From assembly GCA_016584305.1 (NCBI GenBank), contig JACEEZ010022926.1, positions 225,001 to 289,000 on the forward strand: 64,000 bases of DNA. The letters are read 5' to 3'. Position numbers and translations under genes: made by a program. Positions 11,951-20,839 of this stretch are shown one piece after another (the first letter of the stretch is position 1; every line of letters starts with the position of its first letter). The stretch comes from Chionoecetes opilio. Taxonomy: Eukaryota > Arthropoda > Malacostraca > Decapoda > Majidae. The notes below the pieces were generated by a model that saw only the letters and a program-made list of their open reading frames with translations, did not search any database and was not told where the DNA came from.

Positions 11951-13592
11951 TGAGTACCTATGTATGTATTACACAATGTTATGTCTAAAAGTTTTTGTTT
12001 AAATTTTTGTCCTAAATAATCTTTTGTCTAATGTTTTGTATTAAATAACATCTAATGTAAGACTGAAAAAAGGCAGGGCAGCCGAGGAAGGGGGAGAGGT
12101 CGTGTTTGGAAAGACTGAAATATGATGACTGTGTCAAGATAAATCAACATTTTCAAAATCACTATTTACGAACACTGTCTGATGTCATAAACCCGGGCCC
12201 CAGTAGAGCGACATGACTGAAAAAACCACCCACCTGGTGGTACATAAATGTCCATGGATTCAAAACCCATGGAGATCCCATTTTTATTTTTTCTGGAGCT
12301 ATGGAAGATTAATAGAGCTAACTTCACAAAAAAAATTGGGCGGATCGAAGTTGGACTTTGGCCAGGGTCAAAGAGTTAAAAAAAGGGTCATCATGGCAAA
12401 AATTGTCCCAAGAATGTCATTCTTCCACTCATTTGAAAGATCTCTTTCTCCTGAGCATTTTGGTACCAAAATCGTTCAGATTGGTCAATTCTGGCCAAAG
12501 TTATGACCTCTCAAAGGTTTAGGGTCAATCAGTTTGACCCAAAATTGACCTGCCCATATATATGACCTCAATGACCTGATAGGCCTCATACTTGGTATGT
12601 GAACTTTATTCATCATAACCAACAAATGATGTCAATTTCATGCGATTCTGTGACCAAGGTGTCAGGAGGGTGTGTACACTTCACGTAGAATGCCCCGGTG
12701 GCAGATGGAATTTAATATTGATAAGTGTAGCGTAATTAATGTTGGTAGAAAAAATCCTGATAATAGATACACCAGATATAGTATAGTAATAGATATACGC
12801 AATGTATCGCTGAAAAGATCAGAAGGTGAGAAAGATCTGGGAGTGAGTGGTGAGCTCAGACTTTCGTCCTAGGAAACAATGTATTGAGGCTAGAAATAGA
12901 CCTAATAGGGTGTTAGGATTCATTACCAGGAGTGTTAAAAGTAGAAGTGCTGAGGTTATTCTAAAGCTATACAGGGAGGTCCCGAAGATACGAGCAGTTA
13001 GGTTCCACCTGGCATACTCGTAAAGCGAAATCTCGTATAAAGAAACACATAACTAATGGTAAAATATAGGTTTGGTTCCAGGACCCCAGCAATTTATAAA
13101 AAATAAAAAATAAAAAGACATGTTTTTCAAGCTAAAATAAACTATAGCAAACACAACAAACTCTCAAACTCTCAAATATAGGGCTCTATATACCACACCA
13201 CAGCACCACCACACCACCACACAAAACACAGTGAATTAATAGTGTGACAGCACAGTAGGACAGAGCACAAATAAGTCACAATAAGCACATTAAGTAAACC
13301 AGCAAATCACTAAAATTGACTCACAAGGCACAATACATACAAGCAACAAAGACGTTGTATGTACTCTTGGGGACGCCGCGTGATACACTAGACTGGAGAG
13401 GGTAGGGTAGGTAAGGGACAAGGGAGGGGTGCGCAGACCTCTTCCACTGCCCACAAACTCGTCTCTGTGCATCTGAATCATTGTACATCGTCCAGGATGT
13501 GAATTTTTGTAGGCCACATTGTCGTACCGAGCCACCAGAATTATCATATTTTCAGATTGATTATAACGTACAACCTTAGGTAAAATCATATA

Positions 13593-14300
13593 CAGGATAA
13601 CCTCGTTTATCCGGCACCCTCGGGGGGGAGCGCATGCCGGATAACTCATTTTGCCGTTGTTTTGAGTTACTCATGGAATCGCCCAAAATCCCAATTTTTT
13701 TTTTTTCTTTTCTTACATCACAAGGAACTAGCCAAGGGCACAACAAAAATGGGAAACACAAAGCCCGCTTAGTTGCCAGTCCCTATAAAGAAGACAGTAA
13801 GAGAATAAAATAAAAAAGAGGGGTGAGCCAATTTAGTTCGGGAGGTGTCTTGTTACTCTTCTTTTGAAAAGATGTTAGTCATAGGAAAGTGGAAAAATAG
13901 AAACAGGAAGAGAGTTCCAGAGTTTACCAGTGAAAGGGATGAAAGGGTTGCCAACCCTGCGTACCCCGCCAAATTTGAACTAAATTTCTGCCAATTTCCT
14001 CAATTTTTGAAATAATTATACCTAATTAATGCCTGGGTTATCCTGCTGAGTGCCCCTTTCTACCCCGCACTCCTCGTCAGGATGGACAAGCCAGTCCTCG
14101 TGTCGCACGCCAGCAGCACGAACACTCTCCTCTCTTTTTTCACAGGATCAGGACCACGGGCTCAAGCTAGCCCATGGTCCTCCCTGCTGGAGGCCCGGAG
14201 AGAAAAAAAAAAAAAAAAAAAAAAAAAATGCCTGGGTCGATTAGTGCCGTTGTTTTGAGGCTGCCGTTGTTTTGAATGCCGGTTAAATGAGGTTCTCCTG
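13593..14300. mobile_element. Tigger-like element C, nested in element B
   Basis: The left end caggataacctcgtttatcc (13593) and the inverted right end aaatgaggttctcctg (14300) are flanked by TA (13591-13592, 14301-14302). Subterminal words 'gccgttgttttga' occur at both ends. A jockey LINE 3' tail begins about 96 bases inside the left end. A poly-A tract lies at about 14202-14228. This is the third layer: LINE, then B, then C, then a LINE tail. Confidence 0.75.
13683..13950 (-). mobile_element. Jockey-like LINE 3' end (copy 2)
   Basis: A T-rich run is followed by 'acatcacaaggaact', 'aagcccgcttagttgcc' and 'gagttccagagtttaccag'. It is nearly identical to the tail at 1340-1570. Only the last 260 bases or so of the LINE are present, in antisense orientation, inside Tigger element C. 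Confidence 0.8.
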
Positions 14301-14501
14301 TAGTCAGTAAATGACTTTATAATTTTGGTAAATAAATTGTAATTTACTTTAGTAAATAACTTGATAATTTTACTCACCCCAGTTTGAATGTCGTAACATT
14401 GTATTTTCGATCTCTTATATTGAAAATAGACCCTAATTTACACATCTCGTATCATCGGATTCTCGTATATCGAATGCTCGTATAACGGGACCTCCCTGTA
14501 T

Positions 14502-14915
14502 TTGACTCTAGTCAGACCTCACTTAGACAATGCGGTTCAGTTGTGGTCTCCGTATTACAGGATGGATATAGCCTTGTTAGAATCAGTGCAGAGAAGGATG
14601 ACCAAAATGATACAGGGGATGCGTAACTTTAGTTATGAGAGGAGCTTGAAGCTATTAAATTTACACTCACTCGAGAAGCGTAGAGTAAGGGGCAATATGA
14701 TAGAAGTTTTTAAGTGGTTAAAGGGATACAATAAAGGAGATGTAGGAAAAGTTCTTACTGCTAGTAAACAGGGTAGAACAAGAAGTACTGGATTCAAACT
14801 GGAAAAGCGTAGATTTAAAAAAGAAATGGGGAAAAACTGGTTCACAAATATGGTGGTAAATGATAGGAATGGACTCAGTCATCAGGTAGTTAGTGCGGAG
14901 TTAGAGGGAGCTTAA
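14502..14915 (+). pseudogene. LINE ORF2 C-terminal region (third segment)
   Basis: A 137-residue open frame contains LVRPHLDNAVQLWSPYYRMD, LLESVQRRMTKMIQGMRN and TNMVVNDRNGLSHQVVSA. This is the thumb/C-terminal region of CR1/L2-type LINE polymerases. It starts exactly at the TA where Tigger element B leaves off; the preceding codons (ILKLY) lie at about 12958-12971. The frame ends normally, and the 3' UTR reaches about 15045. Confidence 0.8.
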
Positions 14916-15084
14916 AAAGGAGGCTAGATAATTTCATGGATGGGGATGAAAGGTGGATGTAGGTAGTATTAAATAACAGGAACTACCTCGTGTAGGTCTC
15001 ACGGCCTCTTGTAGCTTCCTTATTTTCTTCTGTTCTTATGTTCTTCTAAATAGTGAAAAATCAACACCCGGTCCACCTCTAGTT

Positions 15085-15275
15085 TTGATCGCAGAGTGTT
15101 GAGGTACATAACTGGGATCACATGGAGAGATGAAGTGTCCAGTGACGAGGCGGCAAGAAAATGTGAATTGAAGGCGATGAGTACAGTGCTGAGAGCAAGG
15201 TGATTGAGGTGGTTTGGGCATGTGAAGAGGAGAGAAGGTAGTGAAGCATTGGGGAGAGCTGAGGAGTGGAAGTTC
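15085..15275 (+). pseudogene. RTE-like LINE ORF fragment
   Basis: The plus strand reads RRVLRYITGITWRDEVSSDE, then LRWFGHVKRREGSEALGRAE after one stop. This is the conserved tail region (RWFGHV.RR) of RTE-type reverse transcriptase ORFs. Only about 60 residues survive, with no catalytic region, and the fragment is flanked by unrelated sequence. Confidence 0.6.
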
Positions 15276-15469
15276 TAGGAGGCAGTGTTATAAATTACAT
15301 TGTGTACATCTGCAGTGACAAGTTATAACAGTACTCCCATTAAGATTGAATTTAAAAGTTTTAAAATAGCAGTGGAAGAGTTACCAGTTTGTGATTCCTA
15401 AACAAAACTTACCGTAAGGTGCGACAATACTTAGGGTGGTCGACTGTACAGAGAAAAAGGGTGTAAATT

Positions 15470-15535
15470 CACGAATCTCATATCATCGGATTCAGATATA
15501 TCGAATGCTCGTATAACACGAGCATAGTACTGTAC
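15470..15535. repeat. Terminal fragment of an A/B-type Tigger element
   Basis: Words 'tcatatcatcggattc', 'tatcgaatgctcgtataac' and a nearby 'acgagcat' match the right end of element B. The terminal cagggag-type bases are missing and no partner end was found. It lies just outside (3' of, on the minus strand) the host exon at 15584-15903, probably in an intron. Confidence 0.55.
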
Positions 15536-15583
15536 AATAGTTTTGCTGACAAACATACCAAAATATATGTGAAATGTTCTCAC

Positions 15584-15903
15584 CTGACGGCCAAGCTGCT
15601 GTTGACTCATGGAACCTCTTTGGATGATGCCATCACGGCTTCTTCCCAGGATGATGGTGCCCCCTCGTTCTCTTACGGAACCACTGCCTCTTCCAGCTTT
15701 AACATCTTTTCTTCCTGCTCTGAGAGAACTTCCTCGTCTACTTCTTCCACTTTGAGCATCTCCACTCCTGCCCCTCTGAGCACCACCTCGCTTCCTGCCC
15801 TGCCCTGCCTGGCCTTGCCCTGGATCAAGCATGTCGTCATTACTGCCTCTGTTTTGGACTGCCGACATGCCTCTCCCCATTGCACGACTGCCAGCACGTT
15901 GCA
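15584..15903 (-). CDS. Candidate exon of an RG-rich host protein (downstream exon)
   Basis: On the minus strand the segment is bounded by an acceptor (cgtttacag before 15903) and a strong donor (CAG then gtgaga after 15584). It is open throughout and 320 nt long. It reads V(split codon)QRAGSRAMGRGMSAVQNRGS and onward through AQRGRSGDAQSGRSRRGSS to ...MSQQQLGRQ, and is rich in G, R, S and Q. The split codon joins in phase with the donor of the exon at 17799-17987. Arginine/glycine-rich tracts like these bind RNA and are often arginine-methylated. The end is phase 0, so at least one more exon should follow to the left; I did not identify it. Confidence 0.55.
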
Positions 15904-16003
15904 CTGTAAACGGTTGCCTCCATTAAAAGCCAACACATACTAATTCCCTTCATTCCCATGAGATATCCTTAATGCATCAGGTTATACCCAATACAAACAC
16001 CTA

Positions 16004-17412
16004 CCGTAAATTGTGGCGTACAAGTCGACCAGGCATATAAGTCGACCTCAAGATTATTAGCTCAAGATTACGGGTTAGGCCTATACTTGCCGTATAAGTT
16101 GGGAGGCGCTCGGCGAGCAGCCAGGCAGTTGGAGAGAGACCTTTCTTTGACTGCTCTGGCAGTGGCGTATTTTGTAGTTGTATTTTGGAATGTTTGCGTT
16201 TTAAGGAGATTTAATGTATCAGATAATAAGATATATAAGGAAGGAGCCTGTGTTGCTAGTGGTTTAGTGGTAGAAGGTGTGTATGTGGGTTAAAATAGTG
16301 AATATTTGTGTTATGGGGTGGCCCCGTCAAGAATGTTTCCGTCACTCACTGTCCCGCCATTCATCTCATCATAACATCTTTGATTCACCCTTATTTAAGG
16401 TGACACACGGTGCTACACTGATTTAGATAATGACACGTGTATATAACAGCTCATCATAATCACTAAGATGTATAATAACGAGTAATAAGAAGTTTAACCC
16501 TGCCCAACCTACTGTGTAGGTTGGCGGAGTAGCGGGTGGCGGCCAGCCGCCAGTCTGCCCCGCCGCCTCTCTCAAAACCCGCCGTCATCCGCCTCACCTG
16601 TGCCTTCCTGAAGACAACAGGTCAGCTCCTTCGCCTGTGATAGCACCATAGGATATCACCAGTGATCATAGGATTCCTCAAAGGGTCCTCGCTCCCCTAC
16701 TAAATATTACCAAGGAGAGAATTGTAGCTGGAGGAGTAGTGGGCGGCGGTAAGCCTGCCCCGCCGCTCTCTCACAATACCCCGTTATCCGCTGTACCTGT
16801 GCCTTCCTGAAGAAGACAGGTCAGCTCCCACGCCTGTGATAGCACCATAGGATATCACCAGGGATCATAGGATTCCTCAAGGGTTCCTCGCACCCCTACT
16901 AAATATTACCAAGGAGATATCCCTTAGTGTTGATATCCACCTCATAGGCTTCATGATGCTGCTGCTGCTGCTGCACTGCCAGACGTGGTTGAGACCTCTT
17001 GCTTGTATTTCATCTCTTTACTCATATACGTATATGAATAATAGCCATTCAAATGTGATTATATGTCTACATTCAACTAGAAAAATGATATTTCATAGCA
17101 TACCAAGCAGTAATAAGCGAGCCTGGAGACTTATTACCTCTCCTAATACCAGTCTCGAGCAGTCGTAGGCCAACATGCAGGTTTACCACCAAATCTACCA
17201 CCTACCCGCGCTGTGAGTTCGAATTACCACTTACGTAGGAGTTACCACCTCCAAGCAGGTAGTAAATGCTTCGTGGGTCCCCACCCTGATCCACTTGTTT
17301 GCCACTCGGTGGTAAAGGTTCGCATTTTATCCACACGCCGTATAAGTCGACCCCTAGTTTTGGAGAGATTTTTTCAGGCTCAAAGAGTCGACTTGTATGC
17401 CACCATTTACGG
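16004..17412. mobile_element. Tigger-like element D in the host-gene intron
   Basis: The left end ccgtaaattgtggcgtac (16004) and the inverted right end gtatgccaccatttacgg (17412) are flanked by TA (16002-16003, 17413-17414). Words 'aagtcgac' recur near both ends. The core (about 16190-17180) is the module shared, inverted, with element A. It contains two tandem copies (16560-16710 and 16760-16930) of a LINE ORF2 end plus 3' UTR. It lies wholly inside the intron 15904-17798. Confidence 0.75.
16560..16930 (+). repeat. Two tandem copies of an I/R1-like LINE 3' end
   Basis: Each copy encodes the end of a LINE ORF2 (first copy: AVIRLTCAFLKTTGQLLRL then stop). Each is followed by 'tagcaccataggatatcacc' and 'cataggattcctcaa' and ends 'ctactaaatattaccaagga'. 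The second copy is similar but has small indels. A diverged version of the same ORF end is at about 25100-25160. Confidence 0.6.
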
Positions 17413-17439
17413 TAAGTTCACCGAACAAAAGTTTTAGTT

Positions 17440-17630
17440 GGAAATATTTATGGTAACGTGCTGGAGTTATGGTAAGTGGTGAACAGCGATTGTTAGTAGT
17501 GCTAACCCACTAGTTTGCCACTCGGTGGTAAAGGTTTGCATTTTATCCTAGCCGCATAAGTCGGCCCATAGTTTTCGAGAAATTTTTTCAGGCTTAAGGA
17601 GTCGACTTGTACGCCGCCATACGGTATGTG
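17440..17630. repeat. Duplicated right terminus of element D
   Basis: The words 'gtttgccactcggtggtaaa', 'gcattttatcc' and 'ttttttcaggct', ending 'cgacttgtacgcc', repeat the segment 17290-17405. A second, diverged right end thus lies just outside the complete element. Confidence 0.65.
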
Positions 17631-17798
17631 TTTTCAATAATTTTTGTTGAATCCTACTACTCATGTTCAGTTCTTCTTTGGACTGGAGGTCCACATAAGA
17701 ATATTCTCCAACAATATTTCAAGAATATACTCTTGACATGTATATAATATCTCAAAATGCTACTATTTATCACTTTATTATGTAAAATGTGAATTTAC

Positions 17799-17987
17799 CT
17801 GTAAACTTTGAAGATAGGAGTGAAGCACCCCTGCCGCGACCTCGACCCCTGGCTCTAGCCCTGCCCCAACCACGACTTTGACCCCTGCCTGGATTAACAA
17901 AGTGCTCCTGGGTGCTTGCTAATCTCTGTGCTTGGCCTTGTCTACTGTATGATGCCCGCTTCCGGCCTTTCATCTTGATGATGTCAT
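17799..17987 (-). CDS. Candidate exon of an RG-rich host protein, UAP56-binding-like start
   Basis: On the minus strand an acceptor (cattgtttcag) precedes 17987 and a donor (ACAG then gtaaat) follows 17799. The 189-nt exon reads (D)DIIKMKGRKRASYSRQ and then NPGRGQSRGWGRARARGRGR, ending in LLSSKFT plus one base that pairs with the next exon. 'DDIIK' is the end of the UAP56-binding motif shared by mRNA export adaptors of the ALY/REF and UIF type, which are also RG-rich. That parallel is an inference from five residues and composition; no RRM is visible in the window. The first residue is split with an unseen upstream exon. It could also be an unrelated RG-rich RNA-binding protein. Confidence 0.5.
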
Positions 17988-18407
17988 CTGAAACAATGAG
18001 TTATTAATACACAAGAAAGTGCAAGAGATTTAAACTATTTGATGGATCAAGTAAAATGTATGTTATTATTTGGAGTTAACATGGAAAATTGAAATACTAT
18101 CAAGATCTGCAGTTTATATATTTCTAACCCTAATTTCTAGGGAATGTCTGGGAAGGCTTGCGTACAATATACACTAGGCCCTCACAAAACCAGTCTTAAA
18201 TAGGGGTAAGGTTGTCCGGGGGATAAAAAATCCCAATCAACCGACTAATGAAAAAAAAACTGAAATATTTTACTTTGCAGTTTCATCCAAAATAGACAGG
18301 GTAGGTAAACCTCCTAATTATATTTGCAACACAGAACACCTTGTACAATGGTAATTCACTATGATTCTGATGAAGCCACTTTAAAAAGCCTCCCATAGCT
18401 GTCTTCT

Positions 18408-18675
18408 CCATGGGGTAGTGGCTAGCGCGCTTAGATACGAATCTGGGCCAGGACAATCGATGGCCAGCCCAAACAGCTGTTCAGCCTTCCTTTCGAGGTT
18501 GGTCAATAAATGGGTACCTGGGGAAACCTGGGGAAGGTAACTGTGGTAACCCGGATGTCACACTAGCCCTGTGTCCCAGGGTAGAAGATTGTCACCCACC
18601 ACAGTCTCAAAGGCTAATGCGACGGAGATGAGCAACTGAGGCCACGCGCAGCATAACGTATGCCCCCATTTTTAC
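18408..18675 (+). repeat. tRNA-derived SINE-like repeat
   Basis: The start, ggggtagtggctagcgcgct, resembles the A-box region of a tRNA-Ser/Leu type (GTAGTGG.TAGCGCG). The body contains 'aataaatgggtacctgg' and a repeated 'ggggaaacctggggaagg'. I did not find a clean B box. The tail unit (18607-18675: 'ggctaatgcgacggagatga', 'ggccacgcgcagcata') is repeated at 18684-18760. It is probably a SINE, or its tail shared with a LINE. Confidence 0.5.
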
Positions 18676-18683
18676 CTACCTTA

Positions 18684-18760
18684 CAGGCTCAAGGGCTAAT
18701 GCAACAGGAGATGAGCACCGAGGCCACGCACAGCATAGCATATGCTCCCATATTTACCTT
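18684..18760 (+). repeat. Tandem second copy of the SINE tail
   Basis: The words 'gggctaatgcaacaggagat', 'gaggccacgcacagcatagc' and 'atatgctccca' repeat 18607-18675 with a few changes, immediately downstream in the same orientation. Confidence 0.6.
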
Positions 18761-18836
18761 TTACCATAGCATATTAAAATCCATGTCATCTTTGTCACTA
18801 CATGTTCTATCTTCTTCCTCTTCAAGCCTCTATCAA

Positions 18837-20088
18837 TCAATCAATCATTGGGGGCATACGCCGGGGGGCGCGTCGCCTCGCCCACCCTACGACGCCACTC
18901 CCGGGGGTCACCACGCGTGAGTTCCCATGCAGGCTCCTTTCCCATACCAAGCAGCTCTCGACAAGAAACATCAACTTGCCCCAGCCACGAGCCTTGTGGG
19001 CGCCCCCTTGGCCTCCTCCACGCCGGATTGTCTCTTACAGATACAACCCGATGGGAAGGATCGGTTTCAGGGTAGCGTGCCACATGCCCATATAGCCGAA
19101 GTTGGCGCTGACGGACTATGCAGGTAATAGGCCTCGATTCAGTCTCACGGTGCAATCGCTGGTTTGACACGTAATCATCCCAGCGATACCCCATGATTCT
19201 GCGAAGACACTTATTACCAAAGGCATTGATTCGTCTCTTCAAGTCACTATTTAGTGTCCATGTCTCACAACCATAGAGTAAGACAGGGATCACAAGCGAC
19301 TTGAAGATCCGGATCTTTGTCCTCCTGCACAGGTACCAACAACGCCAAATACTCCCGCTGAGCGAGTCCATAACACCGTGGGTTATGCCAATCCGCCGTA
19401 AGTCTTCTTGACGTGACCCGCCGTCATTATGGACTGCGCTACCAAGGTATGTAAAACTTTCCAAGATCTCAATGTCCTCGCCACACGCATGAACAGACTG
19501 TACTGCTTCATCTAGTAAGTCTCCAAACACCTGGACCTTGGTCTTGAGCCAGGAGACCGCAAGTCCCAAAGGCTTTGCCTCCTCGTGCAGCGCCTCGAGA
19601 GCCATCACCAGGACCTCCAGCGACTCAGCAAAGATTACTGCATCATCGGCAAAAACAAGATCAGTGATCTTGGTGTTGCCGACGGATGCTCCACAATCAC
19701 TTTGATCTACAACCTTGTCCAATACCCAGTCCATACAAGCGTTGAAAAGTGATGGGGCAAGGACGCACCCTTGCCTCACTCCTGTATTCACAGGAAAGAA
19801 GCTGGATACACCTGTCCCACACTTCACAGCACTCTCAGTCCCAGAATACAGACCAGTTAACAAACCAATAGTCCTTGCAGGAATCCCTCGAAGTCGCAGA
19901 AGATCCCAGAGTGACTCACGATGCACTGAGTCAAACGCCTTCTTGAGATCAACATAGGCTGCAAGCATCCCGTCGAAACTCACGTCAGCGTTCCACCAGG
20001 ACACGCCGACGCACGCCACCAGGAAGCCTCTATCGCTTGATATAAATTCATAGGTCCTCCTGTTCATGCTCTTTTCCTTTTCTTTCAC
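18837..20088 (-). CDS. RTE-like LINE reverse transcriptase, 3' portion, open for 415 residues
   Basis: This non-LTR reverse transcriptase copies element RNA onto nicked target DNA. The frame holds the palm boxes AYVDLKKAFDSVHRESLW (about residues 44-61), GVRQGCVLAPSLFN (103-116) and FADDAVIFAES (146-156). The C-terminal markers are LLYGCETWTLNSDLKRRI and QLRLYGHVARYPE, and it ends PPAYAPND then stop. The 3' end is a (TTGA)n tail, seen as caatcaatcaatc at 18837. The endonuclease and fingers are absent, so the copy is 5'-truncated although uninterrupted. Related copies are at 26370-27600 (plus, decayed) and 53405-53560 (3' end only). The start at 20088 is only the first in-frame Met. Confidence 0.8.
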
Positions 20089-20279
20089 TTCACTTACGCT
20101 CCTCTCATTTGTTTTCTTTATAATTTATCTTATACAATATATATTTACCCTTCTTACATCAATACTTGTTGCCTTTTTTATCAACACTGCGTCAAGAATA
20201 TTTCCGTGGGCTTTACTATTCTGTTTTTTTCTTCCTTCCCTTCATATTAATCAAGAAAGATAGATTGATTTAATGCTAA

Positions 20280-20612
20280 AAAAGGGAAAATGGGCCAGAC
20301 ATCGGAGGTCATATGGCACTATGGCAAAGCATAATGCAGGGAAGGGGTTATAGAAAAAGAGTGAAATGCTGAGGGAAGGGGAAAGGAATGGAACGTTATA
20401 GCAGTATGGTTAGATCAGAGGAAGGACGTGTATTTGTTGGGGGAAGGAGATCATAAATTGGGAATTGGGAATTGGGACAGGGGGGTGAGTAAGGAAAGTT
20501 TCTGCGAGGCAGATAACTTGAGGCTTATAGCAAGAAAGAAGGAAACAAAGGTCTTGCCTGTGGGATCGGAAGTCGTGAATGTTCCAATGAAGAACAGAGT
20601 GTAGAGGTTAGC
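20280..20612 (-). pseudogene. Start of LINE ORF2: apurinic-like endonuclease N-terminus
   Basis: In a frame different from the ORF1 tail, the minus strand reads LHSVLHWNIHDFRSHRQDLC and then LLSCYKPQVICLAETFLTHP. This is the first strand-helix of an APE-type LINE endonuclease (W-N-I/N...K/R..DL..LL....P.IICL.ET). The metal-binding glutamate is present in 'AET'. About 60-90 decayed residues follow, and then similarity ends near 20270. Confidence 0.6.
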
Positions 20613-20839
20613 GGGTGATGATAGTTGGAATGGTAGCGTCCAGAGTAGAGGGGTTAGAAGGATCAGCGATATCAGGAGGGGGATCAAGTGTAGTAGGTGA
20701 AGTACAGTCAGTAGGGTCAGGGGGCGAGGGGACAGGGATGGGGATTGTTGAAACAAAAGGGAGTCTTTTGTACATCCAGGAGGGAGGGGTAAGTTAAGAA
20801 CAGTGGGACGGTTAGAGGTAGTGGAAGAAGAGGGAGAGG

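Larger units (their letters stand above)
10231..12696. mobile_element. 2.47 kb near-palindromic (foldback) element, TSD GGTG
   Basis: The element begins ggggcattctacgtgaag and ends with its inverse, giving 27-bp perfect outer termini flanked by GGTG (10227-10230 and 12697-12700). Removing it and one GGTG restores the LINE reading ...VIRWQME. The outer repeats are followed by about 120 bp that differ between arms. Then about 935 bp (10380-11315) match 11623-12560 in inverse orientation with few differences. A single-copy spacer of about 310 bp lies at 11316-11622. Both arms carry the same coding remnant, read outward from the centre. Class II is likely; the superfamily is unassigned. Confidence 0.85.
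12972..14498 (+). mobile_element. Tigger-like element B (inverse of element A)
   Basis: The left end cagggaggtcccgaagatac (12972) and the inverted right end aacgggacctccctg (14498) are flanked by TA at 12970-12971 and 14499-14500. It interrupts the CR1/L2-like LINE between ILKLY and LTLVRP. Sequence next to each end matches element A in reverse orientation. No transposase was recognised. The centre is occupied by Tigger-like element C. Confidence 0.8.
9897..15045 (+). mobile_element. CR1/L2-like LINE (RT to 3' end), split by two insertions
   Basis: Reverse transcriptase reads from about 9905 to 10226, resumes at 12697 and again at 14501, and ends with an ORF stop near 14915. A 3' tail to about 15045 ends in 'tcttatgttcttct'-type repeats. 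Landmarks are SGVSQGSVLGPLLFFIYIND, CADDTKVGR, QMEFNIDKC, TLVRPHLDNAVQLWSPYYR and NGLSHQVVSAELEGA. Removing the palindromic element (10231-12696) and Tigger B (12972-14498) restores the order of the protein blocks. It is 5'-truncated with additional frameshifts. Confidence 0.8.

Noticed and set aside
15569..15943. A plus-strand S/T-rich frame of 124 residues
   Set aside because: It is the antisense of the RG-rich exon, which has matching splice sites and phase on the minus strand.
16640..16980. Tandem repeats considered as a CRISPR-like array
   Set aside because: There are only two long copies of a LINE 3' end with no regular spacers, in a eukaryotic context.
18408..18480. A functional tRNA gene
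   Set aside because: Only the A-box half resembles tRNA; there is no B box, acceptor stem or terminator, so it is treated as a SINE.
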